Shown: piece by piece, positions 1 through 13,176 of the stretch | Layout: each line of letters starts with the position of its first letter | Position numbering within the stretch: the stretch's first letter is position 1 | Source: Amphiura filiformis | Lineage: Eukaryota; Echinodermata; Ophiuroidea; Amphilepidida; Amphiuridae | Length of the DNA: 64,000 bases | Assembly (NCBI RefSeq): GCF_039555335.1 | Contig: NC_092646.1 | Span: 27,953,780 to 28,017,779, forward strand | Direction: 5' to 3' | The notes under the pieces: model-generated | The model's database searches: none | The model's input: only the letters and a program-made list of their open reading frames with translations | What the model was told of the DNA's origin: nothing | Position numbers and translations under genes: made by a program

Positions 1-22
1 TATCTTTTCCTTTGAGCATGAC

Positions 23-970
23 TTGTGTCTTTCTTCCTTTTCTTTAAACAGTTCTCTTGTTCTTTATGCGGATGATACTACTCTCTTCAAGCCTATCTCT
101 GCTCCTGATGACTTGGTTGATTTCCAATCCGACATTGATACCATCCATTCTTGGTTCACCCTTAATCACCTTTCTGTCAATTCCTCCAAAACAAACGTCA
201 TGGTCATTTCCACTAAGAAGGAACCTTTTCCGGATCTCAATCTCACTCTTAACAACCTGCCTATTGAACGTGTTTCTTCTGCAAAATTTCTCGGTGTCTG
301 GCTGTCTGACAAGCTTTCTTGGAATCTTTACATCGATCACATATGCAAAAAGGCTCGCGAAATCATCGGCTTCATTCATAGATCTTTCCAATCAGCCCCC
401 TTCAGCATCCGTCGTTCTTTGTACTTGGCCTTGGTTCGCCCCATTCTGGAGTATGACAGTACTACTAGGCATCCTCTGAACATAACCCTTACCAACCGTC
501 TTGAGTCTACTCCCATGAGGACCTTCGCTTGGATTCCGACCTACCTCTTCTTAGTAAGTGTCGTGATGTTGCTTCTCTGTGTCACTTATTTAAAATCTTT
601 GCCAATCTTTGTTCCTCTCCCGACCCTTTCCAGCCTCATCCCAGACCCAGTCTAAGAAACCCCAATTCCCGCGCTGTTCAAGTTCCTTTCCGCCGGCTTT
701 CATCGTCCCAGAGATCATTTTATCCGTTTGCCTCCTCTCCCTGAGGCTATTGTCAATGCTTCTTCTCTCAATGCCTTCAAATTGGCCATTTCCCACCTCC
801 TCTAACCAGTTCACATAATTTATTTTTTGTTTTTACTTTATTCTGTATTGATTATGTATGTTCTAGTAATGTTTTGATTTTAATGTAAGGGCAATCCTTC
901 AATTTATTGTGTAATCAATATTGGATCTGCCTGGCCTTGTGCCAAATGTTATAAATAAATAAATAAATAA
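23..970 (+). mobile_element. 3' end of a decayed non-LTR retrotransposon (CR1/L2/Jockey-type reverse transcriptase)
   Basis: The reading frame shows LVLYADDTTLF, the YADD catalytic box of reverse transcriptase, then SVNSSKTNVMVIS, KFLGVWLSDKLSW and YLALVRPILEY, the usual order of RT blocks C to E. Reading shifts frame at about 535 and again at about 740 (RRLSSSQRSFYPFASSP, then EAIVNASSLNAFK), so it is broken. It ends with a 3' UTR and short ATAA repeats (about 950-971), the tail style of CR1/L2 LINEs. The 5' part is off the window or truncated. Confidence 0.85.
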
Positions 971-1140
971 AAAGAATGCTGAAATTCACTTCAGGAGCAG
1001 ATTTTTCTGTGTGGGGAAGCTAACATTTAGCGGCAAAGGTCTGGCAAAATGTTTCAGCTCTGACTTTTGATGTAGTGTAGACTTGACGCCCATTCTGCAG
1101 CACTGGTATATATAAACTCTGAACTTACCAGACGGGTGCT

Positions 1141-2015
1141 AAAATGTATGGGATATCAGGCCTTTTGAGGCTACTGTGTGGGCTCCCGTACAGGAAAAAG
1201 TTGCTGGCATTTGTATTTTTGCAAACCCAATGGGTAATAGTTCCAATTCAGAAAAATTCATCCACATGTCTCTTCAGCTGAATAACCAGTTATGGGGCAT
1301 CAGGCCCTTTGAAGCTACTGTCTGGGCCCCCGTACAGGAAAAAGTTGCTGTCATTGGTATTTTTGTGCAACCCAATGTGTAATAGTTCCAATGCTAAAAG
1401 ATTAACACATGTCTTCCTTCAGCTGAATAAACTGTTATGGGGCATCGGGCCCTTTCAGGCTACTGTCTGGGCCCCGTGACAGGTAAAAGTTGCTGTCATT
1501 GGTATTTTGTAAACCCCAATGGGTAATAGTTCAAATGCAAAAAGATTCATCCATGTCTCTCTTCAGCTGAATAAATCAGTTATGAGACATTGGGCCCTTT
1601 GAGCCTACTGTCTGGGCCCCCGTACAGGAAAAAGTTGCTGTCATTGGTATTTTTGTGCACCCCAATGTGTAATAGTTCCAATGCAAAAAGATTCATCCTT
1701 GTCTCTCTTCAGCTGAATAACACCATATGGGCGGGCCCTTTGGGGCTACTGTCTGGGCCCCGTGACAGGCCAAAGTTGCTGTCATTGCTATAGGCATGAA
1801 AGGTATCCTTCTGGGAGTGATATCCAACAAGTTTTGTCCATGTCTCTCTTGAGCTGAATAAATGCATTTTTTGGCCCCCTATTTTGTGACCCCCAGGCTG
1901 AACGTACAGGCTGTGACCCGGCAGCAATATGGAATATTGAATCTTGGGCCTATACTAACATAATCAGACCATCAAACCTTTTGTCTCTTCTGAGCTGAAT
2001 AAATTGTCTGGGCTC
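1141..2015. repeat. Minisatellite, period about 145 bp, five to six copies
   Basis: The word ctactg recurs at 1171, 1315, 1460, 1605 and 1746, giving spacings of 144, 145, 145 and 141. Each unit contains a gggccc-ctactg-ctgggcccc block, a gttgctgtcattggtattt block and a tctcttcagctgaataa block. The last copy (about 1865-2010) is strongly decayed. No coding content. Confidence 0.9.
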
Positions 2016-2286
2016 CTAGTCTATTAATTTAGCCTTGAAATTAATCTATATATTTTTTGATCGCAGAAGTTGAATTCATCATGTGTTCAAGTTCTGTTAT
2101 TTCTTACATATGCCTACGCATTTAAGTAGACCTAGTGAAATTTTCAGCAGACAATTCAATGTTATATATATTGTTGGCTTCAGTACCGATTAAGAATTAT
2201 TGGCTTTACACATAAATTACAAAATAACCATGACAACCAGACGATTCCTTGCATAGGATATTTTATTACAATTTTCTCTTGTCAAT

Positions 2287-2468
2287 GGGCTCTTCTATTA
2301 ATTTGAAATCCATACACCCCTTATGGAAAAAAATCACCTTAATCTTCCAAACAGGGAGTGCGAGTTTCAAATGGGGTTACCTGAATTTGAAATTCACACC
2401 CCCCCAGTTTGGGAGATTAAGCTCATGTCTTCCATAGGGGGTGTATGGATTTCAACTGAATTGCCCAG
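2287..2468. mobile_element. Foldback MITE family 1 (TTGAAATCCATACACCCC)
   Basis: Both ends carry the same sequence in opposite orientation (ttgaaatccatacacccc near 2303, ggggtgtatggatttcaa near 2436), with inner atcaccttaatctt / gattaagctcatgtctt repeats. Same family as 5400, 8912, 9267, 13177, 21263, 51373 and 55518. Confidence 0.8.
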
Positions 2469-2960
2469 TGTCTGTTTTCTCTACAATTCTGGTGATTTTT
2501 TTTGTCATCACTATTAGTGGCAGCAAGTTATTTTCAGCCATTTTAAACCACTACTAAATGCACTGTAATTGTTTTAACCTGTTAATATTTGAACAAAATG
2601 CACTCTGTGGAAGAGATATTTCTTGGATAAGAGTCTGTTGAAGAGACTTTTCCAGGCAAGAAGTTAGATGTCACTTTGTAATGCAAATTAATGAAGGAGA
2701 CTTTCCTTGAGAATGATTCTTGTGGAAGAAATATTTCATGGTTGAGACTATGGAAGAGATATTTCCTTGGAAGATGTTTCCATGGATTACATGTTTTAAA
2801 AAAAGACTAAATGAACAAAACATAGCAATACTTTCTGTAAACAAGGAATATGTACCCCATTGTTTGCCCAATTAAAAACAAGAAAATGTGTGACTGAATA
2901 TTTTTGAGTTTTGTGTGATTTCTTGTGTTTTGGCAGTTAGCAAAGAATGTATATCGTTAG

Positions 2961-3180
2961 TTTACGCTTAATGTTTAAGTCATTTTACATGTTTTCATTT
3001 GCAATTTTTGAGTAATAAACCCATAATTAATCAAATTTCCAGCCGAGACATCAAACGAGATGTATTCCACAAGTTAATGAAAATTGTGGCTGGAAATTTG
3101 ATTAATTATGGGTTTATTACTCAAAAAATCAAAATTGCAAATGAGAAACATGTAAAAATGACTTGGGCATTTAGCGTAGC
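2961..3180. mobile_element. Near-perfect long palindrome
   Basis: Arms of about 85 bp (2961-3045 and 3088-3180) are reverse complements: ataaacccataattaatc on the left, gattaattatgggtttat on the right, extending outward through catgttttcatttgcaat / attgcaaatgagaaacatg. Loop of about 42 bp. Likely a young foldback MITE. Confidence 0.8.
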
Positions 3181-3889
3181 AGGCTAGGATCTCATCTGTA
3201 CAGGCACAGTTCCTTTGCCCCAATAGATTTCTACATTCATAGAATGACCTTTGCATGTGTTGGGTACAAAAACTCATCCACAACTTGAGGTCAAATTTTA
3301 ACTATGAACTGTTGAATAGAGGTTTTTGGACTATGCAATTGGAAATGAGGCAAATGTGGATCATTATGAGATGTGTTTTCTGCTAGATGTAAAAAAAAAA
3401 GTATTGATTTTAGGTGACAAAATAATGCGACATGATCAAGGGGTATGAGTTGCATGTCAGAAATTTTCAATTAAAAAGTTTTTTACAGCTTTTTCTGGTA
3501 GTTTACAAATGCTACATTTTGATGTAATCCCTATCACATCAAAATTGGACACCTGGTTACGGAGTTATTGAGCAATTTATCAATGGCTGAAAACAATAAA
3601 CCGTAAGACAAAATAATTTGAACACTGTTTTTGCCAATATCTAAAAAACAATATCAGTGATATTCGACTCATTCCCTTTATCATGTCACAATTTTGCTTT
3701 GTCACAAAGTTGTAATATATAGCCTATTAACTGCAAACCCCATGAGCACTGACTTTCTGACGGTGCCGCTGATTTGTTAATTACATTATGATAATCTGAG
3801 TGACCAATCAAGCTAGAGCTTTTGGCTCTCTCAAAAGTTTTAAGCTTAATCCCCTTCAGCCCTACGTACTGACTATTGCCGTATCTGAT

Positions 3890-4830
3890 ATATCCACTAC
3901 AAGATTCCTATTGAAGCTGTCTGCGCTGGTACTGTTCAGTACCACTGCTGGTGAGTCCTGTGCCCAAACCCCAACTCAACACAAAAGTTGGTAACCATGT
4001 GTGTTACCAAATAAATCTTTTATTAAAGACCCCCCCCCTTTGCAATGATTTTTCATCAAATTTACCACTCTATTTCATGCAAAATCAAGAACAAAATTTG
4101 GCCAAAACCCTTCATGATTTTCAATGAATAGAATTTCAAACACCCCCTTTTCAATGACACTAAATATTGACGGATTAATTGATGGATTTTCACAGTACCC
4201 CTTTTATCCAAATTTCATGGACAGTGCAAATTACAGGGATGAGATTGCGTAACTAGGGTTGGTAGCGCCTGGGGCAAGAAACAAAATTGGCGCCCCTCAG
4301 CTACCCCCCACCCGAGAATATCTTAGATGCGGGGTATGGGAATGACATTTTTTTAGGTGAGGCCGATTTGGTGCCCCCGTAGTGGTAGCGCCCGGGGCAC
4401 GTTGCGCCCCCCAGTTACTGGGAATTCCTCTTATTTCAAATTTTCACCTCTGTACAGTATAATAGGAGATCATTTATTTTTCCTTCTTTTTTGACATTTT
4501 CCTCCTTTTTGGCATAACTCCTGTCTCATGCATAAACTTAAATACCCCCTATTTTGCTGATGTCAAGGGCAAATTTTGTGGACAGTGCAAATTAAATACA
4601 CCCTATTTTGCCAATTTTGCAGTCCTCGCTACTGGTAAAAAATTACCCCTTTTCTGCGCTATTTGGTAACTCTCATGGTTACCAACTTTTGTATTGAGTT
4701 GGGGCTGGGGTCCTGTGCAGTAAGTAGCAGCATTGGTAATATGGAGGTACTTTGTGTGCACCAGTCAGGCAATGGTGTACCTGCGCAGGCTAAGCAGGCA
4801 GCCGTAATAAGAATCTTGTGTATGATATAG
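3890..4830. mobile_element. Old inverted-repeat element
   Basis: accccaactcaacacaaaag-ttggtaaccatg at about 3967 is mirrored by catggttaccaacttttgt-attgagttggggct at about 4675. Outer parts match weakly. The interior has smaller inverted gcgcc-rich segments (about 4265-4425) and two caaattttgtggacagtgcaaatta-like copies. No ORF. Confidence 0.55.
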
Positions 4831-4984
4831 CCAGTATTGGACATCTAACTAATTTGTAACTAATCAAAATAGTTGAGGCAGATAATTTGGCCAGTGTAAC
4901 TAATTGAAACCATCTTAATTTTGTGTTGAGATCATGGGTTCAAAATAAATTGTTTGGATGGGGCAACTACCAGTTCAGAAACAG

Positions 4985-5160
4985 GTTGTGCATATGACGT
5001 ATCATACCGTAAATATGGCGGACTTCTCAAATGCATTCCAACCAAATTTTGAATTGCAATCTACCGCGACAGTTCGTCTCGCACACATAACAAATGCACT
5101 ACGATCAAATAGGTTGATGACAACATTTGATTGAATGGACTGCACTGCGCCATGATTATG
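4985..5160. repeat. Dispersed repeat, partner of 20184-20353
   Basis: The word catatgacgtatcataccgt followed by aaatatggcggact opens both, and both close with ggactgcactgcgccatgat. Roughly 85% alike by eye, same orientation. No coding content. Confidence 0.75.
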
Positions 5161-5399
5161 GTGAAGGACACCGGTTCAAATCTTTTGTTTGGAGCCAATT
5201 GATAAAAACATGCAGGGCCTCTATATCAGAAACAACATGAGACACACACACACATCAGTGTTCTAAAATCAACAGTTCTGAGATCGGTTATTTTTTCATT
5301 TTTGTCGGCTTTAATGTTGACTTAATGTATTGCTATTCACACTCACAAATTACAAAGCTCCCAAATTGCATTACAACAATGCACATTCTCATTGAATTT

Positions 5400-5583
5400 G
5401 GCTGTTCCAGTTGAAATTCATACGCCCCACCTGAAGACATGACTTTAATCTCCCATACAGGGAGTGTGAATTTCAAATGGGGGTTATCTGAACGGGTGAC
5501 CCCCATTTGAGATTTACACCCCCTGTGTGAGAGACTAAGGCCATATCTTCAATAAGGTGAGTATAGATTTCAACTGGAACAGC
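5400..5583. mobile_element. Foldback MITE family 1
   Basis: gctgttccagttgaaattca at the left, mirrored by tttcaactggaacagc at the right, with the internal gactttaatctcccatacag / gtgagagactaaggcc pair. Confidence 0.8.
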
Positions 5584-5659
5584 TCCTTGTGACCTGCTCA
5601 ATTCCAGAGCTGAATGGAGAAAAGTTTAGAATATACATCTAATATGTAAATGACATGTT

Positions 5660-5812
5660 GTCGTTGGGCAGGAAAAACCTGCTATGTGCTTGTGGCCCCT
5701 GAACATGTTGAAAACAAAACTGCCAACAGGTTACATAGGCAGTTTTGCTTTAAACATGTTCATCAGGGGCCAATGAAACGTAGGAGGTTTTTCCTGTCCA
5801 ACGACGATATGT
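5660..5812. mobile_element. Foldback MITE family 2 (GGCCCCTGAACATGTT)
   Basis: Ends cgttgggcaggaaaaacct / ggtttttcctgtccaacg, with inner ggcccctgaacatgtt / aacatgttcatcaggggcc and aaactgcc / ggcagttt. Relatives at 8762-8903 and 9550-9645. Confidence 0.8.
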
Positions 5813-6074
5813 CAACACACAACAACAATTATCCATTCAATTTCTGTAAAAGAGGCAAAGTTGATGATGAGTTTGTTTTAATGAGTTTTCTCCCATGCCA
5901 CTCTACATGCTAAATTCTCTTAATTGTTCCTATGCGGTCTCAGAGACATATACAATAATATTTACATCGTCATAAGAAAATCTGTACATGGCACAATAAA
6001 ACATCATCATGAGTGCAACAATAGTTGTGTCATCTATAGCTGCCTTGAGTTCCAGTCTGAATTCACATCTGGAG

Positions 6075-6285
6075 ATGAGAACTACCTGCCTATTGGTCAA
6101 AAAGAAGTTTTCATTATCAATTGGACCAATCAGCAACAATGTTAGAATAATTTCACCACCCAAAAAAATTGGGGTGAATTTATTTGTAAAGCTCCATTCT
6201 GATTGGTGATTAAAATGAAGATATCATGTAATTGACCAATCAGGGGCAATGTTAGATCGGCAGGTAGTGCTCAGGGGGTTAAATG
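6075..6285. mobile_element. MITE family 3 (CTACCTGCC ends), copy 1
   Basis: Begins gagaactacctgcctattgg and ends aatgttagatcggcaggtag, so the outer CTACCTGCC is inverted at the ends; contains three attgg/ccaat words. Close copy at 19100-19312, distant one at 27170-27385. Confidence 0.7.
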
Positions 6286-6289
6286 TTTC

Positions 6290-7915
6290 ATCCTATGGGT
6301 TGATACACCTGCTCAAAGAACAGTTTCTCGGCCAAAAATTGAGTTTTGCTCGTCGTAATAATAAAATACCCATCAAAATGTGAGCTTACAAAAGTTTACC
6401 AGGCTTTTAGCAGATATTAGGCGTCCAAATTTTATCTTTCGAGTTGCATAAAATTATGAATGTAATTTGGCATCTTAGTATCCTAGATTGGTGAATGACA
6501 TTGGACAGCTATTGCTGATATGACTTGGATGCACTCATGAGATGATGTGGGCTATCTACACAATTATTTTGAAACTGGATTAATATAGACCATATAGATC
6601 TGGATCAAGTACACAATGTGTGATGCATTACTATGTCAATACATTGATGCATACACGTGGCCTGAAATGAACTGAATTGGTTCGGTTACATTAGAAGTGT
6701 AGTATCAAAGTGGGAATTCATCTGGAGTGACAATTCAAAGTTAGAATTTGAAAAATCACTACAAATATTTCCACAAAGTGGCTATAAATGCCCTTACAAA
6801 TCTGTGCATCGCCCATCAGAAGACTTGCGCTATGCTGAAGCAGACTTGGTAATACTATTACTAATACTGAACTCGGAAGGGCACAATATATCAGGTTTGC
6901 CTACCGACCCGGTTTAAACTGGTTTCAGAAGAATTATACAGATAGCCCATTCAAGAAACTGCCTGTTGGATATTTTATGTAATGAAGCAAAGAACCAAAT
7001 AGGAGAACTCATACCCTGCCATGTTTGATGTCACCCATAGGTGGAAAATGTACTGTCCGATTATAGTTGAGAGACTATTGATGATGAGAGCTAGTTTAAA
7101 GCTGTTTAAAATTATAGTGCTTTTGACCTGTTTTTCAATCTTGCTATTAAAACATGTTCATTATTACTAGATTAAGGTCTTTACTGAAAACTGCTAGAGG
7201 TACTTTTTTTCTCCACCATGTGTGACAGGCCAATATGGCCAATGCCTACGATGTCAAACATGTGGCTGTAGAAAGTTTTCAAGTCTCCTTTTAATTCTTT
7301 GCTTTCACATTGCACCTTAATAATCATCAATTTTAGAAAAATATCAATCATCATCATACTATTACTGCAAGCATACTGCCAATCTCAAATCTTGTAAAGG
7401 TGTGAACTTGAACAAACAGCATTCCTGATTGGCTAAAAGTTACATAATTTATGACATTTGAGCCAATCACAAATTTTGTATTATGACTGCTAACATCACA
7501 AGTCAAGTTCAAATTAATCACGACGAGTAGACTACAATTGAGTTGAATTATGAATTTCAGAAAATATGAAAATTGGAGCACAATCAAACAATTTTGTAAT
7601 TACAACTAGAGTTTATTTTAAAAAGACTTCTAATTAACATTCTTTTTTGGCAGTGATGTAGCTATGAGAGTAGAAAGTCAAATCAAATCACCCAATTTTC
7701 TCAAGTCTTACATACATGAACAACACAGAAAAACCTGTTGTATCTCTTACTATACCTTGGTCATTATTATTTTTTAGCAAAACTTTACTGTTGTTGTAAA
7801 TAATAAATGCCTAGTCATGAACACACATACAATTCCTTGTGTTGTATATCAAAAGACTTCCAATTCTTATTCTATGTGCAAAGTTTAACATAATTTGCCT
7901 TCGAAGTGATGATGT
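6290..7915. other. No gene seen
   Basis: AT-rich sequence without convincing ORFs, splice-framed coding blocks or strong inverted repeats. Contains weak attggctaaaagttac / agccaatcacaaatttt words near 7420-7475. Confidence 0.6.
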
Positions 7916-7917
7916 AA

Positions 7918-8190
7918 CAGGATTAATTACCATAGCAATATAGATGAATACAAATTTTGAATAGATCACCCTGCACTACAATGTGACGCGGTACCTATGC
8001 ATTGAACCATAGATGTCAAAGAAATGCCGATCACTTGCACCTGTTAGATTAGTATCATTGAAAAGAGCGGTATTGTATTCAATCTATGATTGCAGACAGA
8101 CACAGGTGATGAGTGCAACCTGCTTGTAGTGCAGGGCAATCGATTAAAAAATTGTATGCATCTATCGCTATGGTAGTTAATCCGATTATT
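7918..8190. mobile_element. Foldback element with ~60 bp ends
   Basis: taacaggattaattaccata at the left and tatggtagttaatccgatta at the right, followed inward by accctgcactacaat / ttgtagtgcagggc. About 270 bp, no ORF. Confidence 0.7.
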
Positions 8191-8761
8191 AGATAACTTC
8201 GATAGCTATATCCAGGCAGTTTCTTTGATACACATTACTATATAAAAAAAGTTGTAATTTTTTGTGTGATAAATGTTCACACCAGTCATATTTTCACAAA
8301 ATGTTACCTCTAATTTCAGGTCTTTTATGTTGCCCCACATGCTACTAGAATAAATTTACATATTTATAACTTGTGACTGGACTGAGAAAAGTGAAAATTA
8401 TTTACAACACAATAGTCCACTTTTCTAGTTTTATGAATACTATCCGACCCATAAAATCCATTCGTTATTAAAAAAAAACAAAGAAAAAAAAAGGTAATTA
8501 TGTACAGGAATATTAATAATTATTATATCAATCATGCTATAAAATATATATACAAGAACAAACAAAAAATTCATCACATTTTTATAATTTAAAACACCAC
8601 CAAATGTCCGATAACATTGAAGTTACAACAACAATGACAACGATAATATTTCACCAACATGGACTGTAACTGTACACATCAATTACTTTATAATTAAATT
8701 ATAATTTATGCAACCAATACTTTCATCATATTAAGAGTTCAGGTGCAATACATTGTATCAT

Positions 8762-8903
8762 CTTTGGGCGGGAAAAAACGTCTGCATCATTGGCCCCTGA
8801 ACATGTTTAAAGCATAATCTCATATGTAAGCTTTTGGCAGTTTTGTTTTAAACATGTTCAAGGGCCACAAGTACATGGGATGTTTTTTCCTGCCCAATGA
8901 TAT
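8762..8903. mobile_element. Foldback MITE family 2
   Basis: ttgggcgggaaaaaacgtct / gatgttttttcctgcccaa ends and inner ggcccctgaacatgttta / aacatgttcaagggcc. Confidence 0.8.
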
Positions 8904-8911
8904 TCACCATT

Positions 8912-9103
8912 GGGCTATTCCAGTTGAAATCCATACACCCCTATGGAAGACATGACCTTAATCTTCCACACAGGGAGTGTAGATTTCAAATGGAGTCACT
9001 AATTAAGGTAACCCCATTTGAACTTCACACCCCCTTTGTGGACGATTCAGGTGATGTCTTCCATAGGGGGTGTACGGATTTCAAATTAAATAGCCCACTG
9101 CTG
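8912..9103. mobile_element. Foldback MITE family 1
   Basis: gggctattccagttgaaatc at the left, mirrored near 9077-9103 (gatttcaaattaaatagccca); inner catgaccttaatcttcc / gattcaggtgatgtcttcc. Lies 9 bp after a family 2 copy. Confidence 0.85.
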
Positions 9104-9266
9104 CCTGCTGTTATTTTTTGAACCAAATTGTTATTGAAAATATTATTTTATATTTTAGTGTTCAAATCTTTTGTAATAATCACATATGTTTTTAATACCA
9201 TACTCACACAAATTAGTGCCCCCTACTAACCAATTACAAAGTTATCTCATTGCAAACAACAAGATT

Positions 9267-9521
9267 GGGCTATTCCATTTGAAATCCAGACGACTCCTGT
9301 GGAAGATTTAGCTAAGATATTCCACAGAGGGAGTATGCGGTCCAAATATAATAGACAATTGGGCAACTTCCATTTGAAATACTCCAGTTGTGGTAGATAT
9401 GGATAAAGACATATGCAGGGGAAGTATGAGTTTCAATTCCATTTCAAAAACATACTCCCTCTGTGGAAGATGCTTGTTAAGTCTTCCACAGGGGTATGGC
9501 AGATTTCAAATGGAATAGCAA
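9267..9521. mobile_element. Foldback MITE family 1, longer subtype
   Basis: gggctattccatttgaaatc to gatttcaaatggaatagc, with two extra inner inverted blocks built on cttccacagagggagtatg-like words. About 255 bp. Confidence 0.8.
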
Positions 9522-9549
9522 AAAAAAAAAATCACAAGGCAGCCATATC

Positions 9550-9645
9550 GCCTTTTGGCCCCTGAACATGTTTAAAACAAAACTGCCAAGAGGTTACACA
9601 GCAGGTATTGCTTTAAGCATGTTCAGGGGCCAAAGGCCAAACGAC
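9550..9645. mobile_element. Foldback MITE family 2, short copy
   Basis: ccttttggcccctgaacatg at the left and catgttcaggggccaaagg at the right; inner aaaacaaaactgcc. The outer gggcaggaaaaa ends are missing. Confidence 0.75.
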
Positions 9646-9659
9646 GAATATTGCATCTG

Positions 9660-11330
9660 AACTCTTCATATTCAACAATTGATTATTTTTCAAGGAAAGA
9701 TCAGAGAAGAATGAGATTTTAAAGGGAGAGAAAGAGCTGGAAAAGCACATATTTTTGGGGAGCAAAGAATCATTTTTCATCATATTTTCCTGCATCTCAC
9801 TATTTTTTCAATTTTTCAATAACAAATCATTCATTTATACTTAGTTCACCTCTTAAGAGACAAGACTCATATCGTGGATTGATATAGAATGGTTTATAGT
9901 TGGAATTTACTACGAAAAGGATATAAAACCAAGTCAGATTACTGGTAATTACCACAGAATTAGAGAAGGAGAACCAGGACTTGATCGCCATCTTGATACA
10001 GGCATGAAGCAAAAATTGGGGTATTCCGTTTCCCTCGGAATGCGCTCAAGGCAATCGTTGTCATGCTAGCGCAACATGGATGATGGGAGCATTTGAGGGA
10101 CACACTTGATGTGACCTGCAAGCGATACTTCATATGAGATGCAGAATTGTTTTCGTTCATCTCCGCGCACCATCAGCAAGGGCCCAAATACCCCCAATTT
10201 TCTCCCCATAGTTGACAGCACTATTGTATGTGGCGGTATAGGGAGTCCCGGTTCTCCTTCTCTAATTCTGTTATGCAACAATGTTATTATGGAACCTGTT
10301 GGTGTACTTTTAACACCCCATTGACAGCTCTATCAATAGAGGTTCAGCAGGCAATAAACGAGAGAGATCAGTGGTTTAGTTTTATTCTTTTTCTTTGGGA
10401 AACTGGACTATACATTCAGTTGTGGGCGCCACACCTGCATAAACTGTGATTTGCATATTGCGTTACTAAATCGCACTTTTGTTAATTCTTGCGGATGTTA
10501 CAAAAACCAAATAATTTACGCCCAAATGAAATACATATATATAGCTTGATGTCAGTCTAGGCAAGAATTTTCAACATTGCAGCATTGATTAAATAAATTT
10601 CTGTGATTTGAATCATCTACAGTCAATAATTCATTTTGAAATTTCATTTTTGGTGAAAAAGAAAAAGCCCCAAGCTAAATAAATTAGTTTGTTTGGCTTA
10701 TAATTAGCAAAAAAAATGAGACTCGTAACGCCGTGAACTGATCCCGGGTACTGATATAGAATGGCGTGTACCCAGTTACGTAAAGCACTTACGCTATTTG
10801 TGTTCCGTGGCTGATGCTGGCTTTCGTTACTTTATTGATGCGCGCAATTATAAGCTGAACAAACTTTAGTCAATTTGAATTACATGTACAAGAATACGAG
10901 GTTGATACATTAAAATTTTTCTGCCATAACGAGTGGAGGTTAGCTTTTTGTTAAGAATTAACAGGATTAAGTATTAAGATTTCTGAAATAGCTGTACACA
11001 AATTTGGATTTTTATTATAAGATATGTATATATTAATTATAATAATTTAACAAGATTCACCTTGATTATTGGAAAAAAAATAAACACTTGTTTATGTACA
11101 TCTGTCCAAAATGGTTTTTTTTAATAAATACTTCCATATTAAAATATTTCAAAACTTTCATATAAAAGATCTTTGATAATATTGGGCATAAAACAACACA
11201 TTTTCATTGTTTGGGTCCGACACAAGCGATGATTTGAATTTTGCACTGATTTTTTTATTATTATTATTATTTTCGAACAATATTTTCAAATCTTTTCTTG
11301 AACATTCACTATAGTGGTCCTGAGAAGATC
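9660..11330. other. No gene seen
   Basis: Short ORFs only, none with recognisable content. Parts of 10000-10450 are less AT-rich than the surroundings but show no splice-framed coding block. Confidence 0.6.
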
Positions 11331-11334
11331 ATCA

Positions 11335-11690
11335 CAAAATTATTTCAAGGGTTTAAGACCAGAAGGTCCTACAATAGCTGCCCTATAGACATTTAGATAA
11401 TTTCTGAATTTTATATATGTTGTACAGTGTACACATCTAAATGTATGACACCTGGCAGCTATTATTGCAGATAGGGCTATCTTGTCCTAAACCCCCGATG
11501 TCTACTTTTATCTCCTATAAACAATATCTTATGCTAAAAATACATAATGAGGGTTTAGGAAAAGAATACCGTATCTGCAATAGCTGCCAGGTGCTATATT
11601 TTTAGAATGTGTACAATACAGAATGCTGAAATTGTCAAATGTCTATAGGGGAGCTATTGCATATAGGACCTTCTGGCCCATATCCCTCGA
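11335..11690. mobile_element. Foldback element, about 350 bp
   Basis: accagaaggtcctacaatag (about 11358) mirrors gcatataggaccttctggcc (about 11650), and acacctggcagctattattg mirrors caatagctgccaggtgcta, with a gtcctaaaccc / gggtttagga core. Confidence 0.8.
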
Positions 11691-12564
11691 TTTACTGATC
11701 ATTCAAAATATTCATCCAAAACTTCCAAGAAAAAAAAACTTGACACACGGGATAACGAAAACAATTATACCAACTCTGCAAAATTAATAATGAAATGTGG
11801 CAAATAAATATTTACATGGTCAAATTATTTTGGAATTGATTTAAACATTCATGGAAAATACTGGGTTTTGCAACTTTCGTGTTCATTCCGGATTCGGACT
11901 ATCACCTAAACAAAAATTCATTCGGAAAACGAACATGTCATTCATCACAGCCTGGACTACGAAGTATAAAAAACATAAAATGCTACAAGACCCTCTTCAT
12001 TCATTCACTCTCTTTGCTATAATCAATTTTAATTTAATAACTCTAGGTCAGATTTTCGTAAAATAAGTAAATAAAAATATTCTAGTCTTCGGTAAAATCT
12101 GCAAGACCAAGCAATGCAGAAGTGCATCTAAACCCTATATTGTGACAGAGGTTAACAGTGACCAATAGACTATTATACACTGGCTAGCATACAGTTATAT
12201 TTCAGTAGCTCTATAATTCCGTTCACTATAAGATGAAACACAACCTACGTCTTCTTTGGCTCTTACCAAAGTGATTTCCACCCTCATCTTGAATAAACTA
12301 TTGCTACTTATGCATGTAAACCATGAACTTTGACCTTCTGCATCACTGTCCTTGACAAAGGTCATGTTCCATCTCGGAGTGAACAGACTCTATTAATTTC
12401 CATTACACAAATCATACATTCACAAGGACATCATTATCATACAATTCTGTAAAAAATCCCACATTTTGTACATACAATATACACTTGCTAAGACAAAAAT
12501 TCCCCTTTTCCACTCTTATAATCATTTAGACAAGACGAGATGCAGAAACTCTTTCTATTGCAAT

Positions 12565-12997
12565 AATAATAATGGAAAAATGGAAATTTTCGCACTACAT
12601 TATTTTTGCGCTTTACACATTTCAGGCAGCTACCATGAAAATAATGAAGCTTAGAAAAAAGTCACAAATTTACAAATAATTGAAACTCTTCAAAATTGGC
12701 AAAGCGCAAAAAATCAATTGTGCAAAAAATACTTTTACAGTAGTTGATCCACATTGAATAAAAATGAAGCTCACAATGCACAAACATTTTTGCGCAAAAA
12801 TTTTTACACATATAACTTTTGTGCATGGCCATTTTTTAATTACTTCGCTAGTTTTTAATTTGCAGTTTTGAGTATTATCAGACTTATTCATAAAGCAACA
12901 TATTTGCATGTTTTTATTTTTCGTGGCAGCTGTGTCGAGTGGGAAAAGCGTAAAAATTAATGCTCTGCGAAAATTCCCACTTTTACGGTGTGTCCCA
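12565..12997. mobile_element. Divergent inverted-repeat element
   Basis: The left half (ggaaattttcgcactacatt, then aggcagctaccatgaaaa) is a diverged mirror of the right half (tttttcgtggcagctgtg, then gcgaaaattcccac). The minus-strand ORF across it looks like a by-product. Confidence 0.55.
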
Positions 12998-13176
12998 TCC
13001 ACCAGTCCCGGTGTTTTTCGTTGACCTTATTACCAGAGCTTTATGTGACACCATGTCACAAAGGACCCAGATGTCACAGACACATCTGATTTGTGGTGAA
13101 TTGTGACAACATCAGCTCAAATCCAAGATTGTTTAATTTGTAACCATCCACCACCAGTATTCCCCATAGGCACAAG

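Noticed and set aside
12670-13002. 110-codon open frame on the minus strand
   Set aside because: It lies across a diverged inverted repeat, has no recognisable motif and low-complexity composition; most likely a by-product of the element.
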